64,000 nucleotides of DNA from an uncultured Spirochaetia bacterium (lineage in GTDB: Bacteria > Spirochaetota > Spirochaetia > SZUA-6 > Bin103), in assembly GCA_958296075.1 (NCBI GenBank), contig CATQHW010000001.1, forward strand, positions 849,752 through 913,751, given 5' to 3'. This document shows, in pieces, positions 52,197-61,716 of this stretch. Under the pieces are notes generated by a model. It had not been told where the DNA came from and did no database searches. It saw only the letters and a program-made list of their open reading frames with translations. A program made the position numbers and the translations under genes. Positions within the stretch are counted from its first letter, which is position 1, and the number at the start of each line of letters is the position of its first letter.

Positions 52197-54509
52197 TCAG
52201 CGCGGGCAGCCAACTGAACCGAAAAGGTTCAGTTGCGGGGCGGTGCTCGCCGGTCGGCCGATCGGCTCCGACTCGGATGTCTCTCCATGCCACCAGGGAG
52301 GATAGGGAGAAGGCGCAGGATGCAGGTCGTTGACCGTCTCACCCGGAGGGGCGAAGACGCCGATCGGGACGACCGCTTCTTGCAGGGTCAGGCCGCCATG
52401 GTAGCCGTTCTTCCGCTGGCAGTAGCGCACGGTCTCGCTCCAGGGGACGACGATCCGCTCGCGGCCGGTGGCGGCGCGCACGCGCTCGCCGGCGAGTTCG
52501 ATTTCGAGGTCGGTTGCCGGACGGCCGGCACTGCGCCAACGACCCTCGACGCCGCCGGGCAGCTTGACCCCGTCCGTCTCCAGCACGTGGCCGTGGTCCG
52601 AGGTCAGCACTACTACCCTGCCGGCCGCATGTGCCTCGTGCAGCAGCGCGGGCAGGGGCCGTACGCGGTCGCTGCGCCAGACGATCTGTAGCTGCTCGGA
52701 CTTGGCGAGATGGTCGTCCACCGCATTCAGGACGATGCCCACCACGCGCCGGCGCACGTCGCCGAGCGCATCCCGTACCGCCGCCGTCAGTCCCAGAGTG
52801 GCGCCGTCGATCAGGTCGGCCTTGTGGAACAACAGCGGCGGACGGCCGCGTTGCGAGGAGCCGAGCAGGTCGGCGTGACCGGCGAACAGCGCCTTCTCCT
52901 GCGCGCCGCTGCCCCGCTGCACGGCGCCCGCGAACAGCGTTCTGCGAGACGTCTCCGTAACGGCCGGCAGCACCGCCAGCGCAGTCCGCGGAACGCCGCT
53001 CTGCCTGCGCCAGCCGATCTCGCGCAGGCTCTCGCCCAGTTCCTCGAAGACGCCGGCGTCCATCGCGTCCACCACCAGCACCAGCACCGGACGCGACCGC
53101 GCCAGCGGCGCCACGACCCGGGCCAGGCAGTGCTCAATGGGAAGGACCGCCGCGTCCGTGGCGCCGGCGTCTCCCGCCGTCCAGGTGTGCACGCGCGCAG
53201 CGAACGTCCGATTACGCCTCTCGCGACGGGTGCGCACCGCCACGTACAGCGCCCGGTACAGCGCGGCGATGCCGGCGTGCTGTTCCCCGCCCAGGAGCCG
53301 GCGTCTGGCCCAGTCCTCGAACGCGCCGTTCACCGCGTGATGCTCCATCATCGCGGCAAGGCCGGCAGCGGGCCGGCCGGCCTCCGTCAAGACCCGGCCG
53401 TGGAGACTGCGCAGCAGCCGCATCGCCATCTCCAGACACTCCCGGCGCTCCGGCTGATCAGCGCAGGCGTCGTGCTCGCGCACTCGGTCGAAGGCGCGCT
53501 CCGCGGTCGGAAGCGCGGCAGCAGCGCTGATCGCCGCCTTGGCCGCGGCGGCGAACCGGTCGAGCCGCCGCCAAAATCCAGACCGCAGCACGGCGCTGCG
53601 TTCCGCCCAATCCTCGACCTTGAGCTGCGCCAGCAGGCGCTCGGTCCGTTCCATCCATTCGTCGCGTTGGCCAAGCGGCGCCGCGCGCAGCACCCGCCGG
53701 GCGCACGCGGCCCACTCCTGCCCGCGTGACCGCTCGACGTCAGCGCCACCGAGCAGCGGTTCCAGGCGCACCGAGGCCCGCGCCAGTTCGGGCTCGTCTC
53801 CGCCGGTGAACAACAGATCGCAGGCCAAGCCGATCGGCAACAGATCACGCGCGTTGCCTGCCGCGATGGCCCCGGCCAGCAGCGCGCCGAGGGCGCCGGC
53901 GGTCTGTTCCAGCCGCTGCCCGATCGCTTCCGCCAGCGGCCCCGGCAGCGCCGCGAACCGGTCGGTGGCTCCCGACTCCATACTCCATTGGACGACGGCA
54001 TCGGCATCGGGTGTCCCGTCAGGGAGACCCAGAACGTGCCCCAATACCTGTCGCCACGCCGTACCGGCGTCCAGGACGTTCGCCGGCAGGGTGCGCGGAA
54101 GCGGCGGAGCCGCGAGCAGCGCCTCGGCCATCCACGGCTCCGCCGGCAGCCGCGGGTCCACCCCAACCACCCCGTAGGCGTCGCGCACCATCTGCCACTG
54201 GTCCAGGTGGATCAACCGGCGGCGCGCCAGACGGGCCAGCACGTCAGCGCCCAGTGCAGTTTCATCCAGCGGCGTGAGCACCACCAGCCGCTCGCCGTCG
54301 CCCAGCGCGGCAAGCTGTTCGCCCACCGCCAGCGCGGATTCGCACCAGGACACGCGAAACGTAGCCTCGCCCGCGGCGATCGAATCGCCGCCGCGCCAGT
54401 GTGGCGCGTGAATGCCGACGATCCTTGTGTCGGGCCGCCGCTCGCAGAGCTGCTTGACCTGCAGGGTCAGATGCTCGGGCGTGACGCTCACTCCGAGTAG
54501 ACCTTCCAT
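52197..54509 (-). CDS. pglZ: BREX type 2 alkaline-phosphatase-fold protein PglZ
   Basis: 770 residues from the ATG at 54509. A GTG at 54491 forming a GTGA overlap with the pglY stop is equally plausible. The C-terminal half has the PglZ-domain signatures: PVLVLVVDAMDAGVFEELGE (first metal Asp) and VVLTSDHGHVLETDG (D-H-G metal site) near residue 635. PglZ is the universal BREX marker. It sits directly after pglY. A trailing segment after about residue 700 (YCQRKNGYHGGLTLQEAVVP) is the conserved end of the domain. Confidence 0.93.
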   Translation of the reverse strand: MEGLLGVSVTPEHLTLQVKQLCERRPDTRIVGIHAPHWRGGDSIAAGEATFRVSWCESALAVGEQLAALGDGERLVVLTPLDETALGADVLARLARRRLIHLDQWQMVRDAYGVVGVDPRLPAEPWMAEALLAAPPLPRTLPANVLDAGTAWRQVLGHVLGLPDGTPDADAVVQWSMESGATDRFAALPGPLAEAIGQRLEQTAGALGALLAGAIAAGNARDLLPIGLACDLLFTGGDEPELARASVRLEPLLGGADVERSRGQEWAACARRVLRAAPLGQRDEWMERTERLLAQLKVEDWAERSAVLRSGFWRRLDRFAAAAKAAISAAAALPTAERAFDRVREHDACADQPERRECLEMAMRLLRSLHGRVLTEAGRPAAGLAAMMEHHAVNGAFEDWARRRLLGGEQHAGIAALYRALYVAVRTRRERRNRTFAARVHTWTAGDAGATDAAVLPIEHCLARVVAPLARSRPVLVLVVDAMDAGVFEELGESLREIGWRRQSGVPRTALAVLPAVTETSRRTLFAGAVQRGSGAQEKALFAGHADLLGSSQRGRPPLLFHKADLIDGATLGLTAAVRDALGDVRRRVVGIVLNAVDDHLAKSEQLQIVWRSDRVRPLPALLHEAHAAGRVVVLTSDHGHVLETDGVKLPGGVEGRWRSAGRPATDLEIELAGERVRAATGRERIVVPWSETVRYCQRKNGYHGGLTLQEAVVPIGVFAPPGETVNDLHPAPSPYPPWWHGETSESEPIGRPASTAPQLNLFGSVGCPR

Positions 54510-57500
54510 TCGACGGTCACCCGCGTCGCACCGATCTCCCGTATCGCGGTCTCAATCTCGACGAGCACGCCGGCAACATCCGCGGCGGCCATGTGTCGGC
54601 TGCCCTGTCGCGTGCGCCGCACGGCAGCCACCGTCGCAGGTCCCACCGTCGGCGTGGGCGGCGTCACCGGCGGGGTAGGCGCTGCGGCGGCAGCTTCCGC
54701 CAGGAGTTCCAGCGCCCGGACCTGACCCCGCTGGACGGTGAGAGCCATCGGGGTGACGTGTTCGTCGTGACGGAGCGCGTCGTTCAGACCGCTCCCGATC
54801 TCCGCAGCCCGCTCACCATACCGGGCCGCCAGGACCGAGAGCTTGTCGAACACCTCCCACCCGTGCGATAGCGCGCCGGCGAGCGTTCGGGCGTCCCTGA
54901 GAACCGCGCCCATGGCGACCGCGCTGGTCGGCACCGCGGCGTTCGCCAGCGCCTCCACTACGGCGTTCGCACTGTCGCCAGCGCCCTCCAGTGCCGAGAG
55001 CACCGCAAGGGTGGCGTCCACCGTACGCAGGCGGTCGCTGTCGTTCGCCGGTATCGACCGCTCCGCCAGCCGCTGCCGGAGCGCCGCGGCGAGCTCGTCC
55101 ACCGGCGCCCGGTTTTCGTCCGCGGCGGCGCGCACGGCCTGCGCCACCTCGTTCACGCTGCGGGCGCTCAGCAGGGCCAGTGCCGCATGGCCGAACACAT
55201 CACGCGCGATCTGCACCGCACGGTCGTACTCCTCGAGAGACGGCAGCGCCTGCGCGCGCAGCTCGCAGGCGTCGTCGATCCGGTCGATCGTCGCGGCTAT
55301 CGGGGTGCCGTGGAGGGTGAAGTGGCAGCCGTTCTGCGCCGCGAACGTCCCGATCACCAAGTTCTGCACCTCGCGCGGCAGCCCGCGTTGCTCGGGCGCC
55401 TCTATCCAGCCGCGCACCATGCCCACGGTCATGGGATCGCCGCCGTGCCGGGCGTGCTTGCGGTCGAGTTCGTCGAACCAGCGCCGCCCGAGCTTGAAGT
55501 GCGTCTCTCCCATGTCGCCGATTTCCAGCGGTACGGCGATCGCGCGCATTTCATCTCGCACGTTGCGCGGGATTTCCACACGTCCCTCGGGGTCGGCCGC
55601 GGCGTTCTCCACCACCTCCAGCACGCGCCGCAAGGCGGGCCGCTTGACCTCGATACCGAACTCGGGATGGTCGCGATACTGCGCCGCAAGCGCCTGACCG
55701 AAGAGATGCTCCAGCGCGTCCTGGAACCGCGCCGCCACCGGCGGGCGCAACTGACATCGAGGATTCAGCGATACGAAATGCTCGTCGAGTTCATGGCTGT
55801 GGTCGACGGCGCCGGAGTCGACGTGGGAGATGCCGTAGGCGGCGAGCAGATAGTTGCGGATGCGCACCCGCATCTGATCGCGCTGATTGGCGAGCAACGC
55901 GCGGGCTTGCTCGCGGTCGGTCTGCGACAGGTGCGCGCCGTGTTCGTTGAGGCGGTTGCCGGTGAGCACCTCGTCCAGCAGCACCAGCCGGCCCAGATCG
56001 CGCTGCGCCGCGACGGTGAGAAAGGACGGCAGCCAGACCAGAGTATCCGCCGGCTCCTCGTTGTCCATGAAGTTCTGTATCTGCGCGCGGTCGTCGAGCG
56101 GCGTGTGCTGCGCCTCGTCGAACGGATAGTCGATCACGACGTGCCACGAACCGGGATCGTTGCGCAGGTCCGGGACCCCCATTTCCCGGACGTTGCGAAA
56201 GAGTATCTCGCACCTCCGCCGCGTGCCGCGCCACAGCAGCTCATAGCGGTCATGCAGATCGCCCGTCTCGATCCCCAGGTCTTCGTAAATGATCTGGCGC
56301 ACCTTGCGGATGCGGTTGCCGGCGTTGTCGAGGGCGGCCGCGTTCTGCAGGATGCTTTCGGTATCCACGCCGACGATCTGCAGGGAGATCATCGGACTGG
56401 CGCTGTCGTCGGCGATCTTGATCTCGCCGACCTCCGCCGCCCACTTCCGGCACTTGTCCAGCACGATCTGGCTCTCCAGCCCCGGGATCGGCGAGCGCAC
56501 CGTACCGTGGTTGAGCGCCGCCAGCCGCGCCGGGGTGAGCGCGCGCAACGCTTCGACCCCTTCCGCGATGGCCGCCAGCAGCAGTGTCTTCAGCAACCGG
56601 TCGTCGGTGCGGAAGCGCGCCGCGACGTCCGCGTCCGCCGTTTCCGCCGCCACCTGCTCGGCGGTGACGCCGTGCTCGGCCGCCAGCAGCGGTCGCAGCT
56701 TGGTGCGGTACAACTTCCGGGCGTCGTCGAAGCGCACCCGCATCGCCTGCGTGAACGGCTCGTCGCCGCGGGCGATGACGTCGAACAGATCGCCCACCGG
56801 GATGACGTCGCCGAGTTGCAGCCGGCGGCCCTGCTCGACCAGGAGCTGCAGCATGATCTTCAGCGCGGTGCGCTCGCGCTGCAGCAGCGAGGACACGGCG
56901 ATCAGCGCCTGCACCAGGGCGGGGGTGAAGGGGTAGAGCTGCCGGAACATGGCGCGGTCGCCGTCGCGTGTCAGCAGCGTAGCGAGGACTTCCGCGCGCA
57001 CGCGGGCGGTGCGCTCGAACGCCTCGTCGAGCTGCGCGCGCGCTGCGGCGTCCTTCGGGCGCAGCACGCGGCGCTCCACGATCGCCGGCAGGTTGCGGTC
57101 TTCCAGCGTGATCCGGTCGAAGCGCGCTTCCCACCAGTTGAGCACGTCGGCGAAGCCGAGTTGCTCGGCGCCCGGCAAGTGCTCTCCCACCAGCTCGCGC
57201 AGGTCGCGCTGCCGGGCGATGAAGCTGACGATCGGGAGCGCCCGGCCGGCGCGCGCCGACTCGACCAGCTTGGCGACCTTCTGCCCTTCCCGGCTCACGA
57301 AAGCTGAGTCGGCGGCGTGACTCGCCAGCCACAGAATCAGTTCGTCCAGAAACAGGATCAGGGAGTCGTAACCGAGCGCCTGCGCGTGCTGGGCCATCAC
57401 TGCCAAGCCCTCGTCCAAGTCGACGAAGCGCTCGTCGCTGCCGCCCGACACCCGCATCGCGCCGAAGAAGGCGTCGATCAGGTCGCCGGTCAGGCGCATG

Positions 57501-58150
57501 CGCTCCGCGTCGCCGGGCGCCGCCGCCAGCGCGATCTCGAAGCTGGCGGCGTCCCAGCCGCTGCCCAGCGCGCCCCAACCGCCGCCGTCGTCCGAACCGC
57601 CGCGCACCGCCCGGTTCAGCGCGGTGAAGAACGCGTCGTCGCCCATGGTCACGCGCAGGCGGCCGGCGTCCGCGAACACGCTTTCGGCTTGATAGAAGCC
57701 GGGGGTGGGCGCTTCCGGGTGCAACGCCCGAACGTGCTCGGCGTAGTGACCAAGCAGCGCCGACTCCATGCTGGCCGCGCCGATAAGGTGGTACGGCACG
57801 ACCAGGAACCGGCGGCCGGCCGTCCACGCGTTGGCCCTGGTCACGGCCCCGGCCAGTTCAGGAATGGAGCGCGCCCGCGCGTCGCCCTGCAGCAGCAGCG
57901 TCAGCACCGCCATGAAGTGGCTCTTGCCGCTGCCGAAGCTGCCGTGCAGGTAGGCTCCCTTGCTGGTGCGCTCCGCCACCGCGCTGCCGATCAGCGTCAG
58001 TGCGGCGTCGAAGCACTGCGCGAGCTGCGGCGTCACCACATAGTCGCGCAGCGTCTGCTCGGCCCGTTCCACGCCCTCCGCCAGCCGCAGCACGAAGTCC
58101 CCCTGGTGGACCTGTTCCGGCAGCTCGAAGATGTCAGCGACGGTACTCAC
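54488..58150 (-). CDS. pglY: BREX type 2 P-loop ATPase PglY
   Basis: 1220 residues, GTG start at 58150. The Walker A GSFGSGKSH (70-78) lies in KGAYLHGSFGSGKSHFMAVL and the Walker B in SLILFLDELILWLA (about 260). The N terminus VADIFELPEQVHQGDFVLRL and the overall length match PglY of type 2 BREX (related to BrxC of type 1). It probably drives assembly or DNA movement in the BREX complex. It starts the minus-strand BREX genes and overlaps pglZ by 22 bases. The upstream 58.15-58.6 kb contains no intact gene. Confidence 0.93.
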   Translation of the reverse strand: MSTVADIFELPEQVHQGDFVLRLAEGVERAEQTLRDYVVTPQLAQCFDAALTLIGSAVAERTSKGAYLHGSFGSGKSHFMAVLTLLLQGDARARSIPELAGAVTRANAWTAGRRFLVVPYHLIGAASMESALLGHYAEHVRALHPEAPTPGFYQAESVFADAGRLRVTMGDDAFFTALNRAVRGGSDDGGGWGALGSGWDAASFEIALAAAPGDAERMRLTGDLIDAFFGAMRVSGGSDERFVDLDEGLAVMAQHAQALGYDSLILFLDELILWLASHAADSAFVSREGQKVAKLVESARAGRALPIVSFIARQRDLRELVGEHLPGAEQLGFADVLNWWEARFDRITLEDRNLPAIVERRVLRPKDAAARAQLDEAFERTARVRAEVLATLLTRDGDRAMFRQLYPFTPALVQALIAVSSLLQRERTALKIMLQLLVEQGRRLQLGDVIPVGDLFDVIARGDEPFTQAMRVRFDDARKLYRTKLRPLLAAEHGVTAEQVAAETADADVAARFRTDDRLLKTLLLAAIAEGVEALRALTPARLAALNHGTVRSPIPGLESQIVLDKCRKWAAEVGEIKIADDSASPMISLQIVGVDTESILQNAAALDNAGNRIRKVRQIIYEDLGIETGDLHDRYELLWRGTRRRCEILFRNVREMGVPDLRNDPGSWHVVIDYPFDEAQHTPLDDRAQIQNFMDNEEPADTLVWLPSFLTVAAQRDLGRLVLLDEVLTGNRLNEHGAHLSQTDREQARALLANQRDQMRVRIRNYLLAAYGISHVDSGAVDHSHELDEHFVSLNPRCQLRPPVAARFQDALEHLFGQALAAQYRDHPEFGIEVKRPALRRVLEVVENAAADPEGRVEIPRNVRDEMRAIAVPLEIGDMGETHFKLGRRWFDELDRKHARHGGDPMTVGMVRGWIEAPEQRGLPREVQNLVIGTFAAQNGCHFTLHGTPIAATIDRIDDACELRAQALPSLEEYDRAVQIARDVFGHAALALLSARSVNEVAQAVRAAADENRAPVDELAAALRQRLAERSIPANDSDRLRTVDATLAVLSALEGAGDSANAVVEALANAAVPTSAVAMGAVLRDARTLAGALSHGWEVFDKLSVLAARYGERAAEIGSGLNDALRHDEHVTPMALTVQRGQVRALELLAEAAAAAPTPPVTPPTPTVGPATVAAVRRTRQGSRHMAAADVAGVLVEIETAIREIGATRVTVEWKVYSE

Positions 58151-58649
58151 TGAACCAGTAGCCCCTCAGACCGAGCGGTTTCAACGCTCACCTAACGACC
58201 TCCGAGTTTGGTTCGTTCGTTCGACACCATACCTTGCGCCCGCACCGGTAGTGGAGGTTGTCCCGGTTTGGTGGACGGTAATCGCTGAGGTTTGATACCT
58301 CGGTGAGAGAGTACCTTCCTCCCGGCGTAGCTGGCAGGTCAAGCTCCCTCCTCGCGCTTGCGCGGCCTTGGGGACCTCTGTCGTTCCAACAGAGTGCGGA
58401 AGCCGAACGCGACGGTACGGCAACGGCACCGCGCTCGCGGGCGCTCGTCGCCCGATCGTCCGAGCCGCGTCGGCGCACCCGCGCACCGGCCCGGACCCGA
58501 CCGCCGGACAGATCGCAGGAGTCCTGCGGCCAGCCGCCACTCCGTCATGAGCCGCCATTCGCACGGGCCGCAACGGGCCGCTCTGCGGCGCTGCATCAGG
58601 CGCCCGACCCCGCTTCGCGCTCACCCGCTGGCCTGATTCCTGTACCAGC
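58151..58649. other. Gene-free, degraded segment upstream of pglY
   Basis: About 500 bases without a convincing gene. Short open frames exist on both strands but have no recognisable domain. Its right end grades into the broken Rpn-family gene. Promoter sequences for pglY should lie in the first 150 bases, but I could not single one out. It may contain worn-out mobile-element sequence. Confidence 0.5.
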
Positions 58650-59364
58650 CTGCTGTACCAGGAACTGGTGCGCAACGAGGCGCCGGTGGCTGCCGGCGGT
58701 GCTGCCCGTGGTGCTGTACAACGGCACCACGCCGTGGCGCGCGCCGCGGGAGGTCGGCGATCTGATCGCGCCGGTCGGGCCGTGGCTGACACCGTACCAA
58801 CCGGCGCAGCGGTACTTCGTGGTTGACGAGCAGCACGTAGGGGCGGACGCTGTGCCGAGCGGCAATCTGATGCGGGCGGTGATCGGGCTGGAGCAAAGCC
58901 GCTCGCCGGCGGACCTGACGCGGGTAGCGAACGCGCTGCCGGTGTGGCTGGCGGGGTCGGAGAACGCCGAGTTGCGGGGTGTGTTCGTCGATTGGTTGCG
59001 GAGTTCGATTGAGCAGATGCTGCCGGCCGGGGAGGCGCTGCCGGCGATGGAGAGCCTGGAGGAGGTCCGGATGACGTTGGAAGAACGGGTGAAGGAGTGG
59101 CCGGCGCAGTGGATGCGGGAAGGCCGCGAGCAAGGTCTTGAGCAGGGCCGCGAGCAAGGTCTCGAACAAGGCCTCGAACACGAACGAGGGCTGTTGTGCC
59201 GTATGGCAGCGCGGCGGTTCGGTGCGGAGACCGGCGAGCGTTTGGCGGCGCTGTTGGCCGACATCACAGAAGCGAACCATCTGGCCGAGGCAGGCGACTG
59301 GCTGGTGCGGTGCGACGCCGGCGACGAGTTTCTGGCGCGCGTAGAGCTGATCGCACGGTCGTGA
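58650..59364 (+). pseudogene. Broken Rpn-family (PD-(D/E)xK transposase-like) gene
   Basis: LLYQELVRNEA begins at 58650 in one frame, then the reading frame changes and continues as RRWLPAVLPVVLYNGTTPWR. Both parts belong together in Rpn/YhgA-like recombination-promoting nucleases (PF04754-type), so there is a frameshift between about 58680 and 58690. The catalytic N terminus is missing. The remainder is intact: ALPVWLAGSENAELRGVFVDW, the EQGLEQGREQGLEQGLE repeat and a DUF4351-like C terminus (RRFGAETGERLAALLADI). An open frame from 58303 reaches the end but its first 120 residues are not family-like. Confidence 0.75.
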
Positions 59365-59551
59365 TGGAGATCGGAATGACTCCGCGTGATCGGCCGGCGC
59401 CGGCAGCGCATCCTCGCCGGTGACCTGCCTGACATCGTCAGCTACGCGGCGGGAAGGTAGTCCAGCAGCCGCTCGTCCGCGGAATCCACTCGGTCCCCGT
59501 AGCGGCGCTCGATAGCGCCTGCTCCGATTTGTTCTGAAGGTCGGCAGCGCG

Positions 59552-59963
59552 ATGCTACCGTGCTTCGGGCAAGTCGCGAAGGAAATGCGGGCGAAGATCG
59601 TCGGCAAGGCGATCGAGGACGCGGATTTCCGCGCCCGGCTGCTCAGCGATCCGAAGGGAACTATCGGAGCAGGAGTTGAGCGTCACCATTCCGGCGGCCA
59701 TGTCGGTCGAGGTTCATGAAGAGAGCGGCACGACCGCGCATCTGGTTCTTCCCCCGGACAGCAAGCTGAGCGAACACGATCTGCTGGCGGTCGCCGCCGG
59801 CGGCCGCCAGTCGAGGATACAGTTGATTTGGCAGTCTCGAGAGAACCATCCGCAGTTGGTTAGGTCCCGCTGGGCCGCTCAGCCATCCTGCGGGCGGCGC
59901 GATCACGGCGTCGAACGCGTTCCCCGACGTACTCCGACTGGCTCACCTCGATCCAGCGGTTGA
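59552..59963 (+). pseudogene. NHLP (nitrile-hydratase-like leader) RiPP precursor with one-base frameshift
   Basis: From the ATG at 59552 or 59585 the frame reads MRAKIVGKAIEDADFRARLL then SDPKGTI. One extra G at 59666/59667 shifts it to EQELSVTIPAAMSVEVHEES then AHLVLPPDSKLSEHDLL and AVAAGG (ending 59804). Joined, this is the NHLP/proteusin leader family: helix, D-F-R-x-x-L-L-x-D-P-K, E-V-H-E-E-S, L-V-L-P, and the terminal GG cleavage site. About 50 residues follow as a possible core, with one Cys and many Arg, and then overlap antisense pglW-like sequence, so the original core is probably lost. No maturation enzymes are near. Confidence 0.75.
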
Positions 59964-59979
59964 TGCTCGCCCGATGCAT
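59887..59979 (-). pseudogene. Duplicate stub of the pglW 5' end
   Basis: On the minus strand from the ATG at 59979 the codons read MHRASINRWIEVSQSEYVGE and then diverge. pglW starts MHRSSSSRWIEITPSEYAWE. The likeness covers about 21 codons and continues upstream through CAGTAT and GCGTGGTA to about 60020, matching the pglW/PhyH intergenic region (51241-51287). The rest of pglW is absent. It is a remnant of a duplicated or displaced BREX junction. Confidence 0.75.
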
Positions 59980-60048
59980 TCGATGCCGGCAGTATGGCGA
60001 ACCGGAGGCGTGGTAAGCTGCGCGCCCGCCAGACGGGCATCAGCGCGC

Positions 60049-61716
60049 ATGATCCAGTTCGACCACTTCTACACCTACGAGGAGATCGGCGCCGTCGTGC
60101 GCGCGCTGGCCGACGCCCACCCCGCGCTCTGCCGGGCCGGCGCGATCGGGCGCACGCGCCAGGGCCGCGACATCCATCTCCTGACGCTCACCGACTTCGA
60201 CTCCGGCGGGCCGGCCGAGCGGCCCGCCTACCTGATCCACGGCGGCATCCACGCCCACGAGCCGGCCTCGACGCACGGCCCGCTGTACACCGCGGACCGC
60301 CTGCTGGCCGAGCACCGGCCGGGCGGCCTGCTTTCGCGCGTGGTCCTCTACCTGATCCCTCGTCTGTGTCCCGACGCCTCGGAGTTCTGCGTCGCCACCA
60401 CCGCCCGCATCCGCAGCCGCACCGACTTCGACAATCGCGCCCCGAACACCATCTACGCCGCCGACATCGACGGCGACGGCGCGATCCTGACGATCCGCCA
60501 GGAGCACCCGGACGGCGCCTACGTCTGCGACCCGGAGGAGCCGCGGCTGCTGATCGACCGGCGGCCCACTTCGCCCGGCCCCTTCTACCGCGTCTTCCCG
60601 GAAGGGCTGATCGACGATTGGGACGGCTCCGACGACATCCGCATCGGCGGCCTGCACGCCTTCTATCCCGGTTCGCCGGAGCTGCACGCCGGACGCAGCT
60701 TCGACTTCAACCGCAACTGGTCGCACGACTGGCGGCACGAGGGCGAGCAGCAGGGGGCCGGCGACTACCCGTTCAGCGAACCGGAGATGCGGTCGCTGGC
60801 CGAGTTCATCTTCAAGCAGCCCAAGCTGTGCGGCATCCTGGGCTACCACTGCGGCTCGGCGTCGATCATCCGGCCGCCCGCCTGGGGCCCGCGCGAGGAC
60901 CTCGACGCCGGCGACGACGCGCTGCTGGAGGAGATCGCCCAGGAGGGCGCCAAGGCGATCGACAGCCCCGCGGTCGCCATCAGCGATCCGACCGGAGCCG
61001 ACCGCCGCGGCACGGGAAAGCGCGGCCATGCGCTCGGCTTCGCCTATCACCAGCTCGGCGTACCGGGCTTCGAGGTGGAACTCGGCACGATCGTCAACGC
61101 CGCCGGGGTATCGCCCCACGAGTGGCACGAGCGGGCGCGGGACATGGACCAGGTCGACGCGATCTACCGCCGGCTCCTCCGCTGGTGGGACGACGGCGGG
61201 CGCCGGCACCGGGTGTTCGAGCCGTGGCGCCGGTTCGACCACCCGCAGCTCGGTCCCGTGGAGCTCGGCGGCCTGCTGTTCACGGCGATCGACAACCCGC
61301 TGGTGCCGGCGTTGGAGCCGATGGTCGAGGGCGCCTACCGCTTCACGCGGTCGTTCGCCGAGCGTCACCCGCGCGTACGGGCGGAAGCGGCCGGGGTGAC
61401 CGCGGTGGGCGGCGCCGTCTACCGCATCCGGGCCCGCATCGCCAACCGCGGTCGGCTGCCGACCAACATCACCAACATAGGGAAGGGTTTGCCGCGCATG
61501 CAGCCGGTGCGGGTAAGCCTTGTGCCGGCGGACCGGGTTGAGCTCCTGTCCGCGCGCGGGCACCTCGACCTGGGCCACCTGCGCGCGCTCACCGGCAGCC
61601 GCATCGTCGAGTGGTTCGTGCGCGCCCCCGGCGCCCCGGCCGGCGCGGAGATCGGCGTGATCCGCGTGCTCGGCGGCACCGGCGGCGACTCCCGCGTGGC
61701 GCTGGTGCGTCCATGA
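60049..61716 (+). CDS. M14 zinc carboxypeptidase-like protein
   Basis: 555 residues from the ATG at 60049 (MIQFDHFYTYEEIGAVVRAL). The zinc motif H-x-x-E is in GGIHAHEPAS (about residue 67), the third ligand is in ILGYHCGS (about 266), and the catalytic Glu is in GFEVELGT (about 345). DFNRNWSHDW is the substrate carboxylate-binding N-R pair of the family. Residues 430-555 form an additional beta-rich domain. It probably removes C-terminal residues or amides from peptides. Its stop overlaps the next start (ATGA). Confidence 0.87.
   Translation: MIQFDHFYTYEEIGAVVRALADAHPALCRAGAIGRTRQGRDIHLLTLTDFDSGGPAERPAYLIHGGIHAHEPASTHGPLYTADRLLAEHRPGGLLSRVVLYLIPRLCPDASEFCVATTARIRSRTDFDNRAPNTIYAADIDGDGAILTIRQEHPDGAYVCDPEEPRLLIDRRPTSPGPFYRVFPEGLIDDWDGSDDIRIGGLHAFYPGSPELHAGRSFDFNRNWSHDWRHEGEQQGAGDYPFSEPEMRSLAEFIFKQPKLCGILGYHCGSASIIRPPAWGPREDLDAGDDALLEEIAQEGAKAIDSPAVAISDPTGADRRGTGKRGHALGFAYHQLGVPGFEVELGTIVNAAGVSPHEWHERARDMDQVDAIYRRLLRWWDDGGRRHRVFEPWRRFDHPQLGPVELGGLLFTAIDNPLVPALEPMVEGAYRFTRSFAERHPRVRAEAAGVTAVGGAVYRIRARIANRGRLPTNITNIGKGLPRMQPVRVSLVPADRVELLSARGHLDLGHLRALTGSRIVEWFVRAPGAPAGAEIGVIRVLGGTGGDSRVALVRP

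Noticed and set aside
58181..58478. Small minus-strand frames upstream of pglY as a transposase fragment
   Set aside because: A few segments look protein-like, but no transposase motif or inverted repeats could be found.
59100..59190. Short direct repeats (CGAGCAAGGTCT-like) as a regulatory repeat
   Set aside because: They encode the REQGLEQG repeats normal for Rpn-family proteins.
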